Source: Gnetum montanum
Lineage: Eukaryota > Streptophyta > Gnetopsida > Gnetales > Gnetaceae
Reading direction: 5' to 3'
Length of the DNA: 64,000 nt
Assembly: GCA_015680685.1 (NCBI GenBank)
Contig: MNCI01006837.1
Span: forward strand, 432,735 to 496,734
Positions within the stretch are counted from its first letter, which is position 1. Each line of letters begins with the position of its first letter. The notes under the pieces are model-generated. The model had not been told where the DNA came from. It saw nothing but the letters and a program-made list of their open reading frames with translations, and did not search any database. This document shows positions 12,065-24,480 of this stretch, piece after piece. A program made the translations under genes and the position numbers.

Positions 12065-12365
12065 AGCACACATTCACTATGATGTTAAACTAGAATAGCA
12101 TATGTTTGCACAATGCTAAACTAGCATAGCTCGTCCTTGGGCCACAACATTAAACTAGCACAACAACTCATCTACTACGACATTAAACTGGCATAGCTCA
12201 TCTAATATGATGTTAAACTGACATAACATGTGTCCACTATGATGTTAAACTAGCATATACACACTACTCATCTACTATGACACTGAACTAGCATAGCATT
12301 TGTCTTCTATGATATTAAACTAGCACCCACATCAACATGTCTGCTATGACATTAAACTGGAACAT
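12065..12365 (+). repeat. Short tandem array downstream of pol in element B
   Basis: About ten units of 25-33 bp of the form (T/C)CTACTATGATGTTAAACTAGCATAG. It is the positional and sequence equivalent of 33880-34245 and 50085-50580. Confidence 0.75.
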
Positions 12366-13435
12366 CATCACCCTTAGGCATTCTACTATCTTTTTGAAAT
12401 CCTACAACTAGCGCAGCCTTTGGAGCACTTATAGCATTTGCACCCCTTGGCATTTTACTAGCTTTTTGAACACTTGCAATTGGTCTAGCCTTTGGAGCAT
12501 TTGCAACATCTAGGCCTCTAGCATTTTATTGGCATTTCGTGTTTTGTGATTTCATTGTCTTCTCAAAGTTGTGTTTGTAGAATGAAGCCCTAAGTCATTA
12601 TGCAAAGATGCATCTTATCATAGCAGCAAGTCACCACATTGTTTTGATGTGCATGATTGGACTAGCTAAGCCACTCAAGAGTGCACATCCCTACTATCTT
12701 GTTATAGCCTACTTACATCCATTCCTATGTCTCGATACTCTTGCATTCCCCTGCATAGTTAATGATTGCAAACCCCTCTGATGCATACGTTCTATGACCA
12801 CATGGCATCCTCTTCAAGTCAAATTGTAGAACCCAAGGTGGACACAACACAAGTCATCTCATGGGAAGCCTCTGTTGGCTGGTCAAAGCCTAGGTGGATG
12901 TAACACAATTCATCCTAGGGAGAAAACACCTATCCTACAGATGTGACACAGTTTTTCAAACATCAACAGAAAGCCTATCTAGTGGCATGTAGTCCACTTA
13001 ATGGAAAGCATCCCACAGTTAGTATTTAGCAAAGTATAGAGTCCAAAGAAGGCTCATCTTGCAACAAAAAAGCAAAAAAGAAAAAAAGAGCAAAGGGAAA
13101 AAAGCACGTCCCCAAGCAACCCAATAATGTTATAATTTTGCAATTGGTCCAACCTTGAATCCACACTAACTCTTTCATGAGCACTCCGACAAGAGGTCAA
13201 TGTTTTCAAGGGTAAGTCACTTTGGCGCCATGGTCACCATTAGCTATGCTGACTCCACATCTTGCATCATGACACCTTGTTTTCACCTCATCTCTCCTTT
13301 TATCTCTAGCATATTATCTACACCTATTATTCCTAGCATTCCACTATCCACAACACTCTTAAGCATGGCACAACAGTAGCCAATCAAGTATTGAAGAGTG
13401 ATGTTAGTGCCAAGCCTGCTATGGTGTTTTGTCAT
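12366..13435 (+). other. 3' untranslated region of element B
   Basis: No coding frame. 12370-12530 holds about three units of a roughly 65-bp repeat (GCATTTTACTAGCTTTTTGAA...CTAGCCTTTGGAGCATTTGC). Around 13050-13110 is a purine-rich run. The rest aligns loosely with the 3' regions of C and D. Confidence 0.55.
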
Positions 13436-13489
13436 TCTTTGTTGACATTTCTCGGGGTACTACTCTAGATGTCAACAAAGAGGGGCTAA
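13436..13489 (+). other. Polypurine tract of element B inside a hairpin
   Basis: AACAAAGAGGGG directly precedes the 3' LTR and would prime plus-strand DNA synthesis. The tract begins in the right arm of a perfect 13-bp inverted repeat, TCTTTGTTGACAT (13436-13448) and ATGTCAACAAAGA (13469-13481). Confidence 0.8.
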
Positions 13490-15157
13490 TGAAACACCAC
13501 CAAATTTGGACTACAGTGTCTCAATTGCAAATTTATCTAAGTGTTAGCATGAGGCCACTTTCTACAAATTTTTTTAAGTATTGGGACTATGCTCTCCACT
13601 ACACCAGAGCATTTTCAACCTAATAAAGAGTGTAGTTAAAGACAAAAGCTAGTTTTGCAATTTTTCTTAAGTGTCATTGCAAAGCCAAAAGCTGAAAATT
13701 TCTCTAAGTGCTAAGACTATGCTCTCTAATACCCCTAAGCATAGTCAAGCATAGTCAATATGAAGACACCATTTTCTATATATTTTTCTAAGTGCTAAGA
13801 CTATGCTCTCCACTATGACAGAGTGTATTCAAGCATAGTCAACATGAAAGCCCAGTTTTTGCAAATTTTTCTAAGTATTCAAACTACGCTCTCCACCAGC
13901 CCAAAGGATAGTCAAGCATAGTCAACTAAAAGCTGGTTTCTACAAGTTTTGACAAGTGCTAAGACTATGCTCACCCTTAGTTAGGAGCATAGTCAGCCTC
14001 CCATGAAGAATGTAGTTAGCACATAGCCATTTTTGGCAAAATTTTTCTAAATGTTAAACTATGCTCTCCCCCAGTCCAGAGCATAGTCAAGCATAGTCAG
14101 CCAAAATAGCCTCCAAAGGCCTCCACAACATAGCATTGGCATTCAGCTTAGCTCCAACTCACCTCTAGCAAGCATAGTTAGCAAAATGCATCTTTTTTAT
14201 ATCCCTTTTTATCCCAAAAATTGTAACACTGCTTGACCCCTCACAAGACAATGAAGAGCATAGTCTTGAAGCGTAGTCTCTAAAGTTGCATTTCTTTTAG
14301 GTACATTATGATCCTCTCAGTGCATATACATGCACTTGGTAGTGTAATCATAGTCTCACAGTCTAACAAAGTTTTACATAGCACACCAAATCACAACACC
14401 ACTACCCTCTGTGGAGAGCATAGTTGGGTGATAGCGTAGCTCTAACCATCCCCTCTACCATGTGCCAATCCCTCTACATTTTATGCTAAACCTAGCCCTA
14501 TAAATATCCTTGTCCTCAACATATTCAGGGTTGGAAAATTTGAGAATTGGACAAGTTAGCAAATTCAAAGGCACACCAATAAACTAGAGAGAGGCAAAGT
14601 TGCATACCATTGTACCTCACTGTAATCCACCATAGACCACCATAGTCCATTGCACATTGTGGTGGCCAACTCGGCAGGCACAGGCACCATAGTAGAATCT
14701 TAGTCTTCATGGCTACACATCCCTAAGACTATGACTACATTATCCACTATGCCTATTCTACACCATGTACCTTCTCACCCCTTCTAGAGTTAACTACGCT
14801 CAACCCCATTTGGGATGGTGTTCTCTTTCTCTCTCTCTTTTCTTGCATTTTTAGCATTTTATTCACATTTTCTATTGTTTCATTACATAGCCATGCCTAA
14901 AACCACCCTTGGGCAATGGCCCACACATGTTGGCACCCTTGTTTTTGCCAAAAACCTGACTATACTCAACACCATTGACACCATAAAAACACTTAGCATC
15001 ATTTTATATTTGCATTTTGTAAGTCCTTGTTTAATTCACAAGACTATTTAGGGCATCCCATCTCTGCCTCTAGTAGGCCCTCGTGCAAACACAAGGTTAG
15101 GACTGTGCACTCATAAACCTCTCAATGTTCCATCCATTGACATTTTTGGTCGCTACA
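13490..15157 (+). repeat. 3' LTR of element B
   Basis: Starts TGAAACACCACC and ends CGCTACA. It contains the palindromic U3 units (13500-14110), a TATA box at 14499-14506 and the R-U5 motif near 15018. Many substitutions relative to the 5' LTR indicate an old insertion. Confidence 0.9.
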
Positions 15158-15162
15158 CTTGA
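15158..15162. repeat. Target-site duplication of element B, right (CTTGA)
   Basis: Matches CATGA at 2831-2835 in four of five bases. On its right the sequence returns to element A. Confidence 0.65.
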
Positions 15163-15760
15163 ACTATGGGAAGCCAAAGAAGCTCTTTTATTGTAGAGGT
15201 GTACTTGGATCATGAATGGTTCTCTGGTAGGTCTCTAATTATCATCGATGTTGAATGCTAAAATAACATAGGAACTATCATTATCATTCAAAGGGTCTTT
15301 GTAGACTTGCATTGATTGGTTTTGTGGCTGAACTAGGTTAGAAGCATCGAAGACTAGTTCCCCCCTATCTATCATCCTTTATAAGTCATTCTTTAGTGCG
15401 AGGACAAAGTCTGTATCATGACCAAGAAGTTGATGATAATGGTAGAAGTGGTCTAGCTTAAAGTATTTAGGCAATTGAGGATCATCCTTCATTGCCCAAG
15501 TGGGATCTTTGGCTATTTTGCATAGTCACTCTTTCGAGTGGCTTCAATCATTTGTTTATGTTGCATGCATCCACTTCTTGATAGGTGGTCTAGTAACTCA
15601 AATGGTTTTAATGGCAATGTAGTATATTTAGAGTTGTCCTTCCTTTCAAAGTTAGGTCTACTTATTGTTAATGTAGTGGTTCCAGAAGTTGATGGTAGGT
15701 TACTATGGTCATTAGTGGGGGCCTTGGGCAGGTTGGTTACATAAGGTTGTGATGTCTATT
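15163..15760 (-). pseudogene. gag C-terminal remnant (element A, right half)
   Basis: On the minus strand this reads as the Gag C-terminal region: a KYT block and, near 15380-15500, KLDHFYHYHQLLGHDTDF. The latter is the knuckle-like H..GH.T(D) pattern that in D reads RLDHFYGYHQLCGHDTDYC. It continues the gene fragment interrupted at 2830, which shows that B inserted into A. Homology to gag fades near 15760, and the N-terminal part of gag and the 5' LTR of A are not recognisable to the right, so A was truncated before or after the insertion. Confidence 0.7.
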
Positions 15761-17089
15761 GTGAGGCTTGTAGCCTCATTATGGGTTACATGACAAAAGG
15801 AAAAGGTTGTGCTATGATTGTGGCTTGTGGGCGAAACAAAGAAAAACATGTTTGTGTTGGCACTTGAGGCAAAAACAAGATAAACATGGTGTGTGACCCT
15901 TGGGACACTTGATGGTTATAGTGCTGATAGTTGCTTAAAAACTCTTAGAGGAAATGAAAATGGCAAGAAATGACATACTTACTATAATTAGTAAGTGGAG
16001 GATAAGGGAGGGTTTACCACTTTACTAGAAATAGAATATTGGCAACATTGGCTTCAAGACTCATCCAAGTTGGCTTCCCAAGTGCCTCTACACTAGGTAT
16101 GGCAAAGGGAGAAAGAAGGAGGATGAGATAATGGAAATCCCACACCTTCCTATTCCAATGTTGGAGAGAGGAGGAAAAATTTGAAAACCAAAAATGAAAA
16201 CTTGGCAGTTTCCAAAGATGGTTTTGATAGGCTGCCAACTTTTACCAAAAAGGAGGGAAAAGTAGATTTGGTTGGTATGGAAACCAATGTTAGTTTAGTG
16301 GAAAAGATTATGGCAAAAAAAATTAAACATTTATTAAGGCTTCCACACTAGCTTTACTCTAGGAATTCATAGCAAATGTTGTAAAATTATAGCATCTGAA
16401 CCACCTATAGCTTTCACGCTAAGGTTTTTGCCATACGGGGGCTAAAGGCAGCATTGAATTCCTTAGGAGTTTTGGCTAGAAAATGGCTTTCGACTTGTGA
16501 CAAAAGCAAATTTGGTTATAAAATTGATTTCAAGTTTCAACACTAGCCTCCCAACTACTTCCACACTAGGTATGGTAAACAGAGGAAGGAAGGAGGGTGA
16601 GATGATGGGAATCTCATACCTCCTACCTCAATGTTGATGGAACTAAAGTGGAAAGTTAGTATTTTTCCACTAAAATTGGTTTTAGCTAGTTGCTAATTTT
16701 CTCAACTTGGAAAAATGGGGAGAAAAGCCAACTCATGAATGAGTTGAACCACCCACTTTGAAATCTAGAGAAAATTGTTTTGGCAATAAAAATAATGGGA
16801 GAAAAGAGATATCAATGTTGGATTTGGGCTGTAAAATTCACAAAAAGTGTTGTAAAAGCCCAAACTCCAACCACATGCAACTTCCACGCTGCAGTTTTGG
16901 TCACAAGGGGGGAAAGACCAACGTTGATTTTTAAAGGGTTTTGGCTACAAGAAATGAAGAAAAAATTTGCAAATGGCTATGAAAAGAATAGATTTGATTA
17001 TAGAATTTAGGTGAAGGCCCTCTTTCTAGCATAAAAAAAAACTATTGTGACTGAAAGCCTCAATTTCTAGAATGAAAACCAAGGATCCT
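15761..17089. other. Non-coding DNA with a diverged tandem duplication
   Basis: No supported gene. A stretch of about 95 bp at 16071-16165 (CTAGGTATGGCAAAGGGAG..) recurs in diverged form at 16549-16640. The following sequence (a TTCCAC/TTTCACGCT motif, then GGGGG and AAAGGCAGCATTGAATT..) also recurs, giving a unit of roughly 475 bp. This suggests an old uncharacterised repeat. Confidence 0.5.
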
Positions 17090-17100
17090 CACTACAAGAA
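17090..17100 (+). other. Possible CACTA-type transposon terminus
   Basis: CACTACAAGAA, followed by ATTCCCC, matches the usual end of plant CACTA (En/Spm) elements. I found no inverted partner (TTCTTGTAGTG) in the window, so it may be chance or one end of a truncated element. Confidence 0.3.
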
Positions 17101-18413
17101 ATTCCCCAACCCCAAATCCCCAAGGCTTTTGAGATAAAAATGGGATTTGGGACACCATGGCCAATCCAACAAATTAACTAAGTACATATGAGATGTAAGA
17201 CATAGAAATATGAAGAGATCCAAATAATGCACAAATAATGAATTTAATTTTTGAACACAAAACTCAAAACTTAAAACTTTATTGAGAAAAAAATAAAGAA
17301 TTAGTTAGAGAAATCTGTACATAGGGTGTTTGGATGAGCAAAATGAGGGTTTAATTGTGCAAGAGTTTGAAGCTCATTGAGGTGATCTGCTCCACAATCT
17401 GGGAGCTAAGCCACTCTTAATGTTATCGAACATTCATTTGCTATAGCAACCTTTGATCTGCCAATTGGGTCGCTGCTAGGAAGGGTAAAAAAGGTGGAAT
17501 ATTTAGATGCTAAGTTTCTCCACAATGGGTTTGGAATCCTAGAAGTGCAATGTAAACATCAAAAATCTACCAAATCTCTAGGCCTCACTGCTTCCAAGTT
17601 GGGGTTCAAGAGAATGCATGGGAACTTGCAAGAACTATTTAGTGCTTGAAAATGTCCCAAGTGTGAAATTGTACAAAATGGCTGAACTTTGGTGAAATTT
17701 TGCTTGTCAAAAATTGCTGAAACAACTAAAAATTGTTAAACCCCTCAATGGTGTTTGAGGCTAGCTTTTATAGGGTCTTTGGACCATAAATGGGGCTACA
17801 AATTGGCTATGCTTAGGTTGGAAATTGGCTATAAAACAGTTGAAAATTTGATGTGATTTTGCTACAAATTGGCTACCATTTAGGTGAGATGGATGCCCAA
17901 ATTTGGGGAGTTATTATACATAGTAAGTACGCCCGCCGCAGCCACCCCCCACCCACCCCCCACATTGGTTATTCTATTTACTATAAATAGTAACCAAGGA
18001 ACACCTTCCACGCTAGAGATGAATCTTCCATGCTGAGCTCTCCACCATGCTTCTTAAAGTGGCTAGTCAATGTTGACGTGCATAAATTGATGAATTTTGC
18101 TTCTTGTGGCTTCCACGTTGGGGGATTAAATTTTCCATGCTAGGGGAAAACTTTCACATTGGGGGAAAAATTTTTAGGTTAGGGGGAATGTCTCCAAGCT
18201 AAGGGAAAACTTTCCAAGTTGAAGAGCAAAGTTTCCAAGTTGTGCATTTGATCTTTACGTTAGAGGGGGGTGAGAGTGGGGGAGGGAATCCCCCACCCTT
18301 CCTTGCTAGGGGTAGGTGAGATCTACCCCACTACAAGTGTTTTCAACATAGAAAAATGCATAAACAACGCCCCCCCTCCCCCATCCCCCACTGCCCACCT
18401 ATTTCTACCCATA
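17101..18413. other. Non-coding DNA, low-complexity and degenerate short repeats
   Basis: No gene. 18000-18262 is a degenerate array of about 20-25-bp units resembling TTTCCACGCTAGGGGGAAAA. C-rich tracts occur near 17935-17965 and 18368-18395. This is the left flank of element C. Confidence 0.5.
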
Positions 18414-18418
18414 GCAGT
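18414..18418. repeat. Target-site duplication of element C, left (GCAGT)
   Basis: Identical to GCAGT at 54698-54702, which confirms that the LTR halves on either side of element D belong to one insertion. Confidence 0.85.
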
Positions 18419-20129
18419 TGAAACACCCTAAATTTCTAAGGCATTCTTACTTCACCAAGCCTTGGAAATTTGGGTAGCATCACGGTAGTTCTTCAAGAGA
18501 TGGATGCTCCAAAGTTCAAACTATCCAGTTTGGCAAGTGTTCTACTCCTGGTGTCGGTAGGCTCAAAGGATTCTCCAGCCTGCCCACTTGAGTAGTTCAT
18601 CCAGTTGATAGCCCACACAGAAGTGATACAAAGAGTTGTTAGCGGTGCTCAAAATGTGCAAAATAGTTTGGCAAGTTTTCTAGTCAAGGAGTTTTCTACC
18701 CTACGCCATGCTATATAGCGTAGCAGGCTTTGGGAGACAGTTGTTCAAACAGTCAACTATAACTTGTTGTAAGAAAAGGTGTTACGCTATGCTACGCTAC
18801 GTAGTGTAGCAAGAGCAAGGAAGGAAGGCTTGACCTACTTAGTAATTTCAAATGCACTCAGTCAATGCCTTTGGCCTTCGAAAACAGTTGCTTCACTTGG
18901 CTCCAAGTTCTTCAACAATAGCTCCTTCACCAGAAAATAGCAAACTCAGCAAAATGTAGGCCATGTTGGTTGCTACACTACGCTATGCTACGTAGCGTAG
19001 CCTAGTGTAGCAACTCTACAGGAGTAACGAAAGGCATCTCAAAGGATGGGATTAGCAAGTTCACAATTTTCGCATTGCAGAAAAGCAAAGTTTGCATATT
19101 GGCAACGTTTTCACAACTAAGGCTAGCTGCTACGCTATAGCAAGTATGCAAAAAGCAGTTGGAGCACTCCAAAGGTTTCCGACACATGTAGCAGGACGCA
19201 ATACAAGTTTTTGCCTTGAACTAGTGGCTACGCTGCATAGCGTATACGCTAACATGCTATGCTACAAAGCATGGTGCAGCATAGCAAGCAGTCATGCTAC
19301 GTTAATGCACTTCACCAGCTTGGACTATTGGCACACATCTCTGAGTTCTGACAATGTAATTACAGCATGGCAGGCTCGTAATTACAACATGAAAGGCTCA
19401 TCCAATAGTCATGCACATCCACACAGCACAGACATGTCAATACGGGCCCAGGACACATGGTGTCCAAACCACATCTTTCACATGCCCTTGGCCCTAGAAA
19501 TACCCCAATGAGCAATGCTCAAGGGGGTGGTGCAAAAAAAAAGAGGCTGGTTGGTGAATTCACTGGCTGACAAGCAAAAAGTTAGCATGGTATTCCTGAG
19601 CATTGTAAACATCTTATTTGACACCATAAATAGTTGCCCCTCTCGTTTGGCATTCTTCTCCGCTCTTTCCTACTAGCCCCATAGCATTTTGCATTGGTAA
19701 CTCCCGAGTCCACGTTCAAGTATACTGCTATCTTACTCTAAACATCCTGGTTACTCTTGGGATCCCTGCGCCCCTTAGCACCATGTAATCAATTGTATCC
19801 ACCTTGATAGAGTGAAGTCATATTCTTGAAGCAATGCATTTTTCTAACTACATTTTACTTTTTTTCTTGCTTATCATTGCATTTTACATCATTTTCTACC
19901 CCTTTTGCATTTAAAGATTACTTTATGCTATATATCCTATTTTCAAATTATCCATTTGCAAAAGGTTATATTAACATCGACTAAGTCCCTGTCTGATCAA
20001 CTAGATCATTCAGGGTGCCTTGTTTCTATTTTATCCAGCATAGCCCTCATGCGGATCTGGGGTTAAGATTGTCATGACCAACGACCTCTTGGTGTTTTTT
20101 TCTAGCCATCAACGTTTTTGGTCGCAACA
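18419..20129 (+). repeat. 5' LTR of element C
   Basis: Starts TGAAACACCCTAAATTT and ends GGTCGCAACA. U3 contains many GCTACGC/GCGTAGC inverted words, for example 18780-18810, 18970-19010 and 19225-19290. The TATA position reads CTAGAAATA (about 19495-19503), whereas the 3' LTR has CTATAAATA, so the 5' promoter appears mutated. A conserved R-U5 motif is near 19982. Confidence 0.9.
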
Positions 20130-20135
20130 ATTTTC

Positions 20136-20154
20136 TGGTGCTAGAAGGAGGGCC
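20136..20154 (+). other. Primer binding site of element C
   Basis: TGGTGCTAGAAGGAGGGCC, six bases after the LTR, matching B and D at the same spacing. Confidence 0.7.
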
Positions 20155-20173
20155 TTTTGGTGCCCTTTCAGTG

Positions 20174-20485
20174 TTTTACAATAGTCCTGTAAGTGTTCTA
20201 CACCCTGATATGCATTAGCGTAAACTTGACACCCATTTGTGGTTCTTTACGCATCGTACGATGCAGATCGATCACTTCAATGGTCCTTTCGGAACCCTGC
20301 AGGACATAAAGCCTTCAATCGCCAGTTGACTTGTTTGTTTTATGGTAGTCTCGCACGGGTTCTATACCCTGTCATGCACTAGCGTAAATGTTACTCCCCT
20401 TTTGCAGTTGTTTACGCCTCGTGTGGTGCAAATAGATTTCTTTGACGGTTCTTCCAGAACCCTGCAAGACATAAAACCTTAGATT
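20174..20485 (+). repeat. Duplicated leader module in element C
   Basis: Two diverged copies of about 140 bp (20174-20315 and 20341-20485) lie in the leader. Both contain CTA(C/T)ACCCTG..ATGCA(T/C)TAGCGTAAA, a TTTACGC word and CCTGCA(G/A)GACATAAA. Element D has one copy (about 37462-37600). The position between primer binding site and gag suggests a packaging or dimerisation signal; this is inference. Confidence 0.6.
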
Positions 20486-20537
20486 GTCACTAAATCTTCT
20501 TGTTTCCGTCATTTGTAATCCTTTTAGCTTCATAGCA

Positions 20538-22812
20538 ATGGCTACTGCAACCACCACTATTACTACTACTAATCTCGAGGTTCCTCTCACAGTCTAAGGT
20601 ACCACAAGTGCCGAGTGATTGCCTAGCCTAGGGCTGGGGCCACGCCAGTCCCTCAGAATCCAAAATTGGGGACCCGAAGGCTTGGCTAAGCAACATGAAC
20701 AATACAACTTCCTTTGCGCTAAGGTGTAGGCAAACCTACCCTTAGATGCATAGGAATTTGAGGGAAAACGTAGCTTCAAGTTCGCCTATTGCAATGGGAA
20801 GGAATTTATTCCTACTCACAATGCTTTCATCCCTTTGACAGAAGCGCAACAATGGCTTTTAGATCAGCTGATACACTTGTCTAAGCCTGGTGAGGCACAA
20901 GATGTAGCGTCTCACCATGACGAGGTCTTCCAAGATGGACAAGAGGAACTTGATTCTCAATTCAACAGGGGAGGTCAAGTCAACCCAGCCACTGTCCCTC
21001 CTACCCAGTTCTTCTGGACCAATCCATTGACTATCACCACCTGCAGCCACTGCAGCCATGCCACTGCAACCTACGATCCCACCTGTCATGGGTAGCCATA
21101 CCATGCCCACAGCATACCAAAGCGCCCACATCCCTATCTCGACTTCAGTCACCATTCCTCCATAGGCCATTCATCAATCCCTTTTTGCTTCGCAACACAC
21201 CCCAACCTCGGCTACCCTGCCTTACATTCATATCACATTCGCTTCATAGCGGTTTGTAGCTTCCGCATCCATTCCCGCTTTCACATCTGTCCCACCAACC
21301 ACGATGGGCCTAGGCCCGTCCACATGGTGGACCCCTTTCACTTCTTTGCATGTTCCACTACCATCACAGATGTCCCATTATGTTTGCCCTCAAACCTACC
21401 AAACCCTACAAATAGTACAACCCAACACAGGGCTATGGTCTGTTCCGCTGATGACACAAGCGGTCTATCCGGCAGCTCAACCCATGGTTGCTTCTCCAAC
21501 AACACCACCTACCAAGTGGTAGACAACATAAGCAGCACTGTTCACAGGGGTCACCCCAATGATACCGTAGATGGGTCATGCTACCACCCCCTCCATTCCA
21601 CATATGGAAGCTACTTTGATAGTTCCCTAACCATCCACATCATTCCAGAGTCTGGATCAAGCATTCCAGCTCATCCATACGTTTACCGAGGAAATAAAAT
21701 GCATCAAAGCTGTTGGGTCTAACATGGTACAAGTCATGGACTTTTATCAAGACGACCCTATCAGCCCTGCAATCCCTCACTCACGTTACCCCCAAGTATG
21801 TCTCTCCCCCACTTCACAAAGTACAATGGAGAGGGAGATCCCAATGCACATCTTATTACCTTTAGGTTCGAGTCTCTCCTATTGCAACAATGGCCACACA
21901 TGATTATCTATGTCTTTGCTATGTCCTTAGCTGGAAAAGTCTTGGATTGGTACCACGCACTACCACCCTCATCCATTTTAACTCTGGAGGAGCTTCTGAC
22001 GCAGTTCATGACGCACTTCAAGTATAACTTGAAGCTAGAAATCATGTTGGATCAGTTGATGAGCATGAAGTAGGATCCTCTAAAACTGATCCAAAAATTC
22101 ATCTAGCATTGGAGGACAACCCTTAATGAAATCCACAAGCCCATCATGGAGGCCCACTTGCTGGCCATCTTTAAAGGTGTAGTAAATGACTCCATCAAGT
22201 CTAAACTGTACCACCTCGTCCCTCGCACTCTTAGTCAAGCCTTTGCCCAGACTAAGAGTATACAAGATGTAGCAAAGGTGAGCAAAGACCCGACCTATAT
22301 TGCTTACAAGAACATCTTCACAAAGAAGGACAAGGGTAAGGCTACAACAGCCATAGTGGCCACTGTGGCGATTGAGGCCAAGCCCAAACCTAATAACAAT
22401 GGTAATAAGAACAACAAAAAATCGACCACACCCACAGCTAACCCTGCACCCAAGTAGGGCAACGCGCTGCAACCTCCCGTACCTGCACCCAAGACATCTA
22501 CGCAACCCAAACGAAACTTTGAGTGTAAAGATCACTCAAAGTATACCCCACTACTTGTCAAGCTTTTAGAACTTCTAAAGTAGCTACTGGCAACAGGGCA
22601 CATCCAACATAAGCAAATGTTGGAAGAGGGAATCAAGAGACATCAGCATTACTGTGAACTCCTTAGGAACCCCTCCTTAGCCTTGCCAATGAGCCTCCAG
22701 TTCCTAAGGATTTCAGGCTAGATAGGTTTTATGACTACCACCAACAATATGGTCACAACACGGATTACTGTCTGGCATTGAAGGATGACATCCAAAGGCT
22801 GATTGATTAGGG
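20538..22812 (+). pseudogene. gag of element C, interrupted
   Basis: The ATG at 20538 opens a threonine-rich start, then RQSLRIQNWGP and FLCAKV match the gag N-termini of B and D. The middle (about 21000-21720) is a proline/serine-rich stretch that survives only in shifting frames. The capsid-like core is at 21798-22280 (LPHFTKYNGEGDPNAHL, then LTLEELLTQF and AFAQTKSIQDVAKVSK). A lysine/asparagine-rich linker and a knuckle-like Y-H-Q-Q-Y-G-H-N-T-D-Y-C follow near 22735-22770. The product would be the particle protein; stops and frameshifts make it non-functional. Confidence 0.8.
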
Positions 22813-24370
22813 AAAAATGGTGTTAGATGAAAGAAACCTTGTACGCCCTAAGAATCAATCTCTACACGTCTACACTGATCCCCTCAACACCAACAATGTC
22901 GATTATGTTATCAACACCATCGGCATTGACAGTGATCCTAGGCCACCCTAGTAGTCGTTCGTGGTCCATGTGCCTCGGCGTGGTGCACCAACACCACCAA
23001 CGGTTGGCTAAAGCTCTCAATAGCCATTTGTTCTAAGATTCCCTCCCCAGGCATCCACCCTCATGCCACCTGTTAGCAAAACCACACCACCCTACCCATT
23101 AACACTATTGGCTTCGTTTGTCATCAGGAGGCTGACTCCTTCAACAGCCCCCATCCCATGCAAGACAGCTGAACAACCTTCTCATCCTAAAAAATGAGAA
23201 GTGTGTTTCACAGGCGAGACATCAATGGGAAGTACCGTCCTAGGTGTCTCCAAGCCTACGTTTTTACCCCTTGCGTCTACTCCCTCATCACTAAAGAGGG
23301 ACATTGCTATAACCACACAATCTGTGCCGCCCTACCCAAAAGGGTCTGAACCCAAATCCGAAACCACCCCTCCTCAAGAAATTCATCTTCTGGGACGAAT
23401 AGAAGAGGAGAAAGGTGGTAAACATGGAGTTAGCTAGGACCTCTTAGATGTCCTCACTCAGGTCAAGAAAGCTCTAAAATAAAAGAACACTACATTGAGC
23501 TTGTATGACCTAATCATGACGTCTGTCCCACACTGTGAGGCTCTAATCCGCATGTTGACGAAAATTCTAATCAACGAAGACATGCCAGTGAAAGAGGAAG
23601 CAATTCATTTGATCATGCTTCCCTCTACACCTGCAGAGCTAGAACCGTCTCAACTAACTTTATACAATGACTCCATTAGGAAAGATCCCGAAAGGGGCTA
23701 GGTGACTACAACACCCCTATTCATCACAATTAGGGTCGGCCAACATCGGATCCGAAGGATACACATTGATGATGGGGCTACCACGAATGTCATCCCCTTC
23801 CCTATTGTTAGCAAGTTGGGCTTGGTCAATCAGATCAAACCTACAATGATGTCATGCCTAAGGTTGTTCAATGGGGCATGGGTCATGGTGAAGGGCACAG
23901 TCAACATAGACTTCATGGAAGGGGATCAGTTCTCCACAAACGCAATGTTCATCGTGGTTGAGGAGATGCTTGGGTTTAACTTGATCTTGGGGAGATCATG
24001 GTTAGCATAACTTAGGGTTGTCTCTTCACCCATTCATTAGGAAATCCACCTACCATATATATGCAAGAAGGTGGTGATCCATGATGACAAGGTAGCGGCA
24101 CAAGCTATCAATAACGTAGACATGGACCAAGGCTGAGAGGTCATAGCCTCTAAGAATGAAGTGCCTGCTTACGCACATAGGAACCATCTAGCAAGGGAAT
24201 TCGTTCAGCAAGCTGGTTTCCAAAATGAAGGCACATGGGCTGAGCTGCCCTTCCAAGCGGGGGGCAATGATGTAAACAAAGGCCCTGGCAAAGTGCCTTG
24301 GCCTTACATTCCGCTCAACCTATGATGGGTCAAGAAGCAACTACGCATAGCGTAGAAACCTCGTTGCTTC
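22813..24370 (+). pseudogene. Gag-protease linker and aspartic protease of element C
   Basis: A proline-rich linker is followed by EIHLLGRIEEEKGG (about 23380) and LSLYDLIMTS (about 23496). The protease frame 23702-24010 is open and contains HIDDGATTNVIP (active-site loop) and LGFNLILGRSWLA at its end. It is preceded by an in-frame TAG and followed by TAA where D has CAG-like codons. The alignable coding part stops near 24350 at KKQLR-like sequence. The element's large interval with the antisense gene starts there. Confidence 0.8.
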
Positions 24371-24480
24371 CTGCCCAGTTGCCATCCCTTGTACATTCAC
24401 CGCCTTTTTGCTTTACACCCGTGTTGGTTACCAGTTAGTTCTCCAAATTATTAATGTATCATCTCTTCGGCATACCTCCC

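Larger units (their letters stand above)
2836..15157 (+). mobile_element. Element B: Tat-type Ty3/gypsy LTR retrotransposon, degraded
   Basis: A full-length but dead element: 5' LTR (2836-4643), primer binding site, gag, protease, a repeat array, RT, RNase H, archaeal-type RNase H, the C-terminal part of integrase, a second array, a polypurine tract and 3' LTR (13490-15157). It is inserted into element A and flanked by CATGA/CTTGA. Nearly every coding region has many in-frame stops. Most of integrase is deleted, and the antisense gene found in A, C and D is absent. LTR length and sequence differ visibly, so it looks old. Confidence 0.9.

Noticed and set aside
22080-22535. 151-codon minus-strand frame
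   Set aside because: Opposite the Gag C-terminal region of C; hydrophobic shadow translation without independent support.
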